Source: Phycisphaerales bacterium (lineage in GTDB: Bacteria; Planctomycetota; Phycisphaerae; Phycisphaerales; SM1A02). From it: a stretch of 64,000 bases of DNA. The stretch is taken from NCBI GenBank assembly GCA_009691785.1, contig SIAM01000005.1:1-64000 (forward strand), written 5' to 3'. Position numbers and translations under genes: made by a program. This document shows, piece after piece, positions 59,166 to 64,000 of this stretch; the first letter of the stretch is position 1; every line of letters starts with the position of its first letter. The notes beneath the pieces were generated by a model. It was not told the origin of the DNA. It was given only the letters and a program-made list of their open reading frames with translations, and made no database searches.

Positions 59166-59435
59166 TCACTGCTTTGGCGCGGTCGGTTGCGTCTGCGGAA
59201 CTTTCTTGGGCGTCGGCTCCGCATTGGTGCCCTGCTCAATGGTCTGCTCAATACTTGCGTTGTAGTCCGCCACTTTCACTTTCAAATCCTCGGCCTGATC
59301 CATGGCTTTGCCGTAGGTGCTCTCACGATGACCCACCGCTTTGGGAACAACGATTGGTTGAGAATCGGGAGTTCTTCCACAGGCGCCAGCACAAAGCAAC
59401 GCTGCACCAACAAATATTTGCGAGCAAAGAGACAT
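59166..59435 (-). CDS. small lipoprotein, function unknown
   Basis: 89 residues from ATG 59435 (MSLCSQIFVGAALLCAGACG), which carries a lipobox LCAGAC. The ORF track starts 53 codons earlier inside the FKBP gene's repeats, which is a shadow. The mature part has STYGKAMDQAEDLKVKVADY, a short helix, and a Thr/Pro/Gln-rich tail. It starts 4 nt after the FKBP-domain gene stop and is likely co-translated with it, suggesting a shared envelope role. Confidence 0.65.
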   Translation of the reverse strand: MSLCSQIFVGAALLCAGACGRTPDSQPIVVPKAVGHRESTYGKAMDQAEDLKVKVADYNASIEQTIEQGTNAEPTPKKVPQTQPTAPKQ

Positions 59436-59439
59436 GTGT

Positions 59440-60462
59440 TTAACCACCGCCGTTTGGTGGCGGAGTTGCTCCACCGACGGGTGTGGCAGTTGGTATGGCA
59501 GTTGGTGTGGCAGTTGGTGTGGCAGTTGGTGTGGCAGTTGGCATTGGAGTTTTCGGCGCTGGTGGCGCCATGTCGGCGTCAACCAACTCAACATCGAATA
59601 CCAGCGTGGCCTTTGGCGGAATCACTGGCGGACGACCTTGCTCGCCGTAGGCCAAACTCCATGGAATAATTAACTTGCGCTTCTCGCCAATTTTCATCGG
59701 CTGCACGCCTTGGGTCCAACCCTTAATCACACGGTCCAAGCGAAATTCAATTGGCTTTCCGCGCTCAATGCTGCTGTCAAATTTCTTGCCGTCCACCAAG
59801 TAGCCGCTGTAGTTCACCTTCACCATGGAATCAGTTCCCTTTGGCGTGGCGCCTGTTCCTTCTTGAAGCACAATCCATTGCACGCCGCCAAATTCACCCT
59901 GCATTGGCGCGTCTGTGGCATCACCAGGCAACTGCGCGGCAACTTGATCGGAGACAATTGTTCCATCAACTGCGTTCACACTGACAAGATGGCTCTTGCC
60001 ACCAGCGAACACGGACACTTTCCATGTTGGTGGATCGGCAAGCAAATCGCTGTCCACGTTGCCAACCTTGCCCGGCACTTTTTCCGATGCAGCAACGACC
60101 GCAGCAATAGCGTCCAATTTTGGAATGCGCATTTCACCAGTCTTGGCGTCAATCAACACGCGCACTGGCAAACCATTTTGAAAGCAAAGAATTTCGTAAT
60201 CAACCTTGTCCTTGCTCTTCACAATGCGCAGCGACATGACTTTGCCACCCGTGGCCTCAACCGCGGTCTTCATGGCCGCGGCGGCGTCCAATTTAAAAGT
60301 TCCAAGCTCCACTTCAAGCGTCTTTGGATCTGGTGGAAGTTGCGAGTAATCAACATCACCCGGCGGTGCCACAGTTCCACCTTGCTCATTGGCAAGCGCC
60401 AGACATGAACAAGCGCACAGTGCCAAGAACATTCCAACCAAACGCTTTGAAAGAACCTGCAT
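59440..60462 (-). CDS. exported FKBP-type peptidyl-prolyl isomerase with PepSY-like domains
   Basis: 340 residues. AGGAG lies 6 nt before ATG 60462, which opens a signal peptide [20 protein letters not shown]. Two PepSY-like units follow: [20 protein letters not shown]...[12 protein letters not shown] (about 55-110) and [14 protein letters not shown]...[14 protein letters not shown] (about 120-175). The FKBP domain is at about 190-295: [40 protein letters not shown] and [20 protein letters not shown]. The tail is (PTAT)n then Gly/Pro. PepSY plus FKBP in one chain is unusual; a periplasmic folding role is inferred. A lipoprotein gene follows by 4 nt. Confidence 0.85.
   Translation of the reverse strand: MQVLSKRLVGMFLALCACSCLALANEQGGTVAPPGDVDYSQLPPDPKTLEVELGTFKLDAAAAMKTAVEATGGKVMSLRIVKSKDKVDYEILCFQNGLPVRVLIDAKTGEMRIPKLDAIAAVVAASEKVPGKVGNVDSDLLADPPTWKVSVFAGGKSHLVSVNAVDGTIVSDQVAAQLPGDATDAPMQGEFGGVQWIVLQEGTGATPKGTDSMVKVNYSGYLVDGKKFDSSIERGKPIEFRLDRVIKGWTQGVQPMKIGEKRKLIIPWSLAYGEQGRPPVIPPKATLVFDVELVDADMAPPAPKTPMPTATPTATPTATPTAIPTATPVGGATPPPNGGG
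59485..59544. repeat. 12-bp tandem repeat in FKBP tail
   Basis: Five copies of ggcagttggtgt (first and last with one or two changes) encode PTAT/PTAI units on the minus strand. The period is a multiple of 3, so length change keeps the frame. Confidence 0.95.
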
Positions 60463-60661
60463 CTAAATCTCCTAGGTAGTTGACAAATAAAGCCGACAAA
60501 TGCCGCACAACCATGCTAATCAAAGATAGGCGCTTGTGCCCATACAAATTGCGCTTATAAAATTCACAGGCACGGTACTGGCCCCCTAATGAACGCTTTA
60601 TTTGCGCCCATGTATGACCACGACACGCTCGGTTCGCTTGTGAATTTCTATTGATTTACGT

Positions 60662-61117
60662 CTACGAAAGCGTGCCCTGTTCAATGGCTTTCACTTTATT
60701 TAATCGGCGCATGTGCCGCGGCTCGCCGCTGAAATTGGCCGCCAAATATCCGCGCACCATGTCCTCGGCCAGCGCCGCGCCAACAATGCGTCCGCCCAGC
60801 ACCAGCACATTCATGGCATCGTGTTCCACGCCTTGATGCGCGGAATAATAATCCTCGCAGTTGCCCGCGCGAATGCCCTTGATCTTGTTGGCAGCCACGC
60901 TGGCGCCAATACCAGAGCCGCACAATAAAATTCCGCGATCAGCCTTGCCCGCCAAAATCACCTTGCTCAATGCCAACGCAAAGTCGGGGTAATCATCCTC
61001 GCCATCGTAGGCGTGCGCGCCAACATCATTCACGGTGTGTCCCAGCGAAGCCACCAATTTCTTCAGCGACTCCTTCAACTCAAAGCCCGCGTGGTCGGAT
61101 GCCATCACAATATTCAT
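60662..61117 (-). CDS. rpiB: ribose 5-phosphate isomerase B
   Basis: A 151-residue RpiB/LacAB-family isomerase linking ribulose 5-phosphate and ribose 5-phosphate. It starts MNIVMASDHAGFELKESLKK. The catalytic Cys is in ADRGILLCGSGIGASVAANK, then AGNCEDYYSAHQGVEHDAMN and VLVLGGRIVG. ATG 61117 overlaps the transketolase stop (ATGA), so tkt-rpiB is an operon of the non-oxidative pentose phosphate pathway. A ~200-bp gene-free gap separates it from the FKBP gene; I see no clear feature there apart from the FKBP ribosome site. Confidence 0.95.
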   Translation of the reverse strand: MNIVMASDHAGFELKESLKKLVASLGHTVNDVGAHAYDGEDDYPDFALALSKVILAGKADRGILLCGSGIGASVAANKIKGIRAGNCEDYYSAHQGVEHDAMNVLVLGGRIVGAALAEDMVRGYLAANFSGEPRHMRRLNKVKAIEQGTLS

Positions 61118-63234
61118 CGCGCCGCTCCCGCCGCATTTTTGGCGATGGTGGCGCGCACAACAGCGGCCACAGGTTCAGGTTCAAAACCAAATTTCTTCAG
61201 CAAGTGCTTCAACGGCGCGCTGGCTCCAAACGAATTCATTCCAACCACCGCGCCATCAAGACCAACCCAACGCTCCCAACCAAGCGGGCTTGCCATTTCC
61301 ACCGCAACGCGCACGCGCATCTTTGGCGGCAACACGGAATCCCTGTACGCCTGATCTTGCTTCTCAAACAATTGCCAACACGGCATGCTCACCACGCGCG
61401 TGCGAACGCCTTCTTTTGCCAGCAAATCCTGCGTCTGCAAGCACAAATTCACTTCGCTTCCTGTGCCAATTAAAATGGCCTGCGCGTCGCCACCCTTGGC
61501 GTCGCTCACCACATACGCGCCCTTGGCGCAACCGCTGGCCTTGCCATACACGGTGCGATCAAGCGTTGGCAAATCTTGGCGCGTTAACGACAACAAGCTT
61601 GTGGCGTGGCCGTGGCTCATGGCCGCGCGCCAACACTCGGCGGTTTCATTCGCATCCGCCGGACGGAACACAAGCAATCCAGGCACCGCTCGCAAACCAG
61701 GCAATTGCTCAATCGGTTGATGCGTTGGACCATCTTCGCCAACGCCAATTGAATCATGCGTAAAGACATAGGTCACCGGCATGTCCATGAACGCGCTCAA
61801 GCGCATTGATCCGCGCATGTAATCAGTGAAGATCATGAAGCCGCTGCCGAATGGTCGCAGACCACTTAACGCAAGGCCGTTGCAAATGGCGCCCATGGCG
61901 TGCTCGCGAATTCCAAAATGCAAATTGCGTCCGCCGTAACTTCCAGGTTGAAAACTTCCGACGTTGCCATCAATGCCGGTCTTGGTGCTTGGTGTTAAAT
62001 CCGCGGAGCCGCCAATCATCCACGGAACTTTCTTGGCGATGGCGTTCAAAACTTTTCCGCCAGAAATTCGGCTGGCCATGCCTTTCGCGTCCGCTGGAAA
62101 TACTGGAATTTCCGAATCCCAACCCGTAGGCAATTCATGTTTCCACATCTGCTGCAACTGCGCGGCCAACTCTGGAAATTGCTTGGTGTAATTGGCAAAC
62201 ATGGTCTTCCACGCGGCATTCGCGTCCTTTCCATGCTTGCCCACGCCGTCGCTAAAGCGCTGCATCACGCCGTCTGGCACCAAAAACTTGGCGTCCTCAG
62301 GCCAGCCGTACAACTTCTTCGCCTTGCGAATTAAATCCTCGCCCAGCGGCTCGCCGTGCGCGGCGCAGGTGTCTTGTCGCTCGCTGCCAAAACCAATATG
62401 GCTATCAACAACGATCAACGTTGGTCGCCCCTTGGTCTCGGCGGCCACGCCAAGCGTGCGCACAATCGCGTCCACGTCATTGGCGTCGCCAACTCGCAGC
62501 ACATTCCATCCATATCCTAAATAGCGTGTGCTTGGATCATCGCTGTACGCAAGATCCGTCTTGCCTTCTATGGTGATGTGATTGTTGTCGTAAATCCAAA
62601 CCAAATTGTCCAATTGCAAATGGCCCGCGATACTTCCGGCCTCGCCACTCAGGCCTTCCATCATGCAGCCGTCGCCGCAAATTGCGAAGGTGCGGAAATT
62701 AAAAATATCAAAGCCAGGTCGATTGAATGTGGCGGCCAACCATTTTTCCGCCATAGCCATGCCAACTGAATTGGCCAAACCTTGCCCAAGCGGACCCGTT
62801 GTTGTTTCCAAACCACTTGTCCAACCATGCTCAGGATGTCCTGGACACAAACTGTCCAATTGTCGAAACGCCTTGATGGCATCAATCGGAACCGCGGGTT
62901 TACCCGTCAATTTTCCGTTCTTGTCCACTTCTTGCGTGCGCGACAAATGCAGCAAGCTGTAAATCAACATGCATGCGTGGCCGTTGCTTAACACAAAGCG
63001 ATCGCGATTGGGCCACAGCGGATCCGCGGGATCAAACTTTAAAACATTTTGCCACAGTGCGTACCCAACTGGCGCCAATGCCATGGGCGTGCCGGGGTGA
63101 CCGCTGTTTGCGGCTTGAACCGCGTCCATGGAAAGCGTGCGAATGGTGTTAATGGCAAGCGCGTCAATCATTGGCACATCGCCAGGAGTTCCGGCGAATG
63201 TTGTAGATGCGATGGATGCTGCGGCAATGGGCAT
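61114..63234 (-). CDS. tkt: transketolase
   Basis: A 706-residue thiamine-diphosphate enzyme moving two-carbon units between sugar phosphates. ATG 63234 (MPIAAASIAST) is chosen because AAGGAA lies 8 nt upstream; the ORF track starts 38 codons earlier. Motifs: AVQAANSGHPGTPMALAPVG, GDGCMMEGLSGEAGSIAGHL (the ThDP motif, ending KTDLAYSDD), FGIREHAMGAICNGLALSGL, FVFTHDSIGVGEDGPTHQPI-like YVFTHDSIGVGEDGPTHQPI, and C-terminal VSMPCWQLFEKQDQAYRDSV. It overlaps rpiB by 4 nt. The first ~25 residues (to DVPMIDALAIN) are Ala/Thr-rich and not conserved. Confidence 0.96.
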   Translation of the reverse strand: MPIAAASIASTTFAGTPGDVPMIDALAINTIRTLSMDAVQAANSGHPGTPMALAPVGYALWQNVLKFDPADPLWPNRDRFVLSNGHACMLIYSLLHLSRTQEVDKNGKLTGKPAVPIDAIKAFRQLDSLCPGHPEHGWTSGLETTTGPLGQGLANSVGMAMAEKWLAATFNRPGFDIFNFRTFAICGDGCMMEGLSGEAGSIAGHLQLDNLVWIYDNNHITIEGKTDLAYSDDPSTRYLGYGWNVLRVGDANDVDAIVRTLGVAAETKGRPTLIVVDSHIGFGSERQDTCAAHGEPLGEDLIRKAKKLYGWPEDAKFLVPDGVMQRFSDGVGKHGKDANAAWKTMFANYTKQFPELAAQLQQMWKHELPTGWDSEIPVFPADAKGMASRISGGKVLNAIAKKVPWMIGGSADLTPSTKTGIDGNVGSFQPGSYGGRNLHFGIREHAMGAICNGLALSGLRPFGSGFMIFTDYMRGSMRLSAFMDMPVTYVFTHDSIGVGEDGPTHQPIEQLPGLRAVPGLLVFRPADANETAECWRAAMSHGHATSLLSLTRQDLPTLDRTVYGKASGCAKGAYVVSDAKGGDAQAILIGTGSEVNLCLQTQDLLAKEGVRTRVVSMPCWQLFEKQDQAYRDSVLPPKMRVRVAVEMASPLGWERWVGLDGAVVGMNSFGASAPLKHLLKKFGFEPEPVAAVVRATIAKNAAGAAR

Positions 63235-63369
63235 GGATAAATTCCTTGTAAGGTTTGAGGACTTTAGAGTAGCGTTGAACTCATTTTTTTTCATCCTGTA
63301 TCTATGTTGTGACTCACGCGCATTCGTACACACCACGGCGGCTACCATCTACTCAGCAAAGGAATCAAC

Positions 63370-64000
63370 ATGAACACAACATTTAAACACATGTTTCACA
63401 AAACCATTGTCACTTCTATTTTTGTCTTTGGATTCACAACGCTGGCCGTGATGGCGCAAACCACGCCCAACACGCAACCGCCAACCACTGCGGCCAAACC
63501 AACTGCCTCTCCCACTTCCGCGCCGGCACAAATCCCCTCCCCACCCGCCGTTGCAAATCAAAATCCATCTGCGCCAGTTCGCATTGCTCCAACGCCAGAA
63601 CCAGCCAATGGGCAAGTTGGCAATAATCCAATCAACACCAATCAATCTATTCCCAACAGTCAATTTATGCAGAGTCAAAATGCGGTTTCGACAAGCCAAA
63701 CTGGAAATGGAACTCCTGCGGGCGTGGGCTACAACACTCCTAGCGGAATTGTAAATTCCGACGCGATGCAAAGCGCTGCGGTAAACCAAGTGCATTATCA
63801 CTATCACTATGACAGTGCCGGTCAACCGATTCAAAATGCTCCAGCTGGATACGCGCAAACAACATACGAAAATCCGACCCAGCTCAATCAATCCGCCGCG
63901 GCTATGAACATGCAGAGCACATCCTCAGGTGAAAATAGTATGTACAACTACGCAATTACCAATGATTATGGTGGTATGTACACCTACCAAAACAACAACT
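63370..64000 (+). CDS. exported low-complexity protein, cut by right edge
   Basis: Not in the ORF track because no stop falls inside the window. AAAGGA lies 6 nt before ATG 63370. About 210 residues are visible: signal peptide MNTTFKHMFHKTIVTSIFVF followed by GFTTLAVMAQ. A Pro/Thr/Ala-rich stretch comes next, then an Asn/Gln-rich region (QVGNNPINTNQSIPNSQFMQ) and a His/Tyr cluster VNQVHYHYHYDSAGQP. The visible end is Tyr/Asn/Met-rich. No family recognised; a surface or extracellular role is inferred. The minus-strand ORF 63349-63891 is its shadow. Divergent from transketolase. Confidence 0.75.
   Translation, partial: MNTTFKHMFHKTIVTSIFVFGFTTLAVMAQTTPNTQPPTTAAKPTASPTSAPAQIPSPPAVANQNPSAPVRIAPTPEPANGQVGNNPINTNQSIPNSQFMQSQNAVSTSQTGNGTPAGVGYNTPSGIVNSDAMQSAAVNQVHYHYHYDSAGQPIQNAPAGYAQTTYENPTQLNQSAAAMNMQSTSSGENSMYNYAITNDYGGMYTYQNNN

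Noticed and set aside
59434-59673. Trp/Gly repeat ORF (WQLVW / CGSWCGSW) on the plus strand
   Set aside because: Shadow of the 12-bp repeat encoding the PTAT tail of the FKBP gene.
60463-60661. Possible small gene or riboswitch upstream of the FKBP gene
   Set aside because: No ORF with a start signal, no recognisable riboswitch core, and no convincing stem with a T tract.
63349-63891. 180-codon minus-strand ORF with Trp/Arg-rich sequence
   Set aside because: Antisense to a plus-strand frame that has a ribosome site, signal peptide and runs open to the window edge.

Overview
The window reads as chromosome from a diderm planctomycete, most likely class Phycisphaerae. The lineage call is inference from several features. 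Two exported proteins end in planctomycete-style dockerin-like repeats (GDxNGDxxVDxGDI). There is a GFTLIELLVV pilin-like protein of the DUF1559/H-X9-DG type and a degraded lamin-tail-type exported protein. A CBM9-like lipoprotein, an LptD-like outer-membrane protein and many small signal-peptide or lipoprotein genes fit the same picture. Base composition is moderate GC with very frequent GCGC. No rRNA, CRISPR array, integrase, transposase or phage gene was seen. One tRNA gene (Cys) is present.

Layout. 0-5.3 kb: hpt (cut by the left edge), gatB, two convergent cyclophilins and a repeat-bearing exported protein. 5.3-6.6 kb: tRNA-Cys, then a decayed patch (an H-X9-DG remnant and a broken lamin-tail gene). 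6.8-12.4 kb: an exported endonuclease/phosphatase-fold protein with a dockerin-like tail, and a catalytic/non-catalytic M16 peptidase pair. 12.4-12.8 kb: gene-free, with three hairpin terminators and a possible structured RNA. 12.8-20.3 kb: murJ, a lipoprotein, then a minus-strand series nadC-birA-two exported unknowns-parA-remnant of an FAD oxidoreductase. 20.3-30.1 kb: HIT protein, a 68-bp tandem repeat, glutamate dehydrogenase, CBM9-like lipoprotein coupled to pyruvate phosphate dikinase, pabB, a PilZ protein and a large unknown. 30.1-36.8 kb: an unlisted 38-residue ORF with a strong terminator, a large exported unknown, leuS and folC.

36.9-42.7 kb is a compact minus-strand block, ribH-nusB-ftsY-pilin-like-membrane protein-hrpB, joined mostly by 1-4 nt overlaps. 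42.8-47 kb holds a UbiA-family prenyltransferase and the LptD-like protein on the plus strand. 47-52.1 kb is another minus-strand run: a three-domain glycan-type fusion, a LON-domain protein, lemA and ruvB. 52.2-59.2 kb: membrane protein, threonine aldolase, a 1188-residue RCC1/FG-GAP/dockerin-like protein and an M29 aminopeptidase. 59.2-64 kb: small lipoprotein, PepSY-FKBP isomerase, transketolase-rpiB, and an exported protein cut by the right edge.

Most genes are housekeeping (translation, NAD/biotin/folate/riboflavin synthesis, pentose phosphate and PEP/pyruvate metabolism, protein targeting, envelope). The most unusual locus is the 891-residue protein at 49.4-52.1 kb. It fuses a DUF115/Maf-like domain, a sugar-nucleotidyltransferase-like domain and a radical-SAM/SPASM-like domain that has lost most of its cluster cysteines. 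Other points of interest are two clearly decayed genes, a possible small RNA bounded by terminators, a small basic ORF outside the ORF track, and lysine-rich N-terminal tails on three unrelated enzymes.
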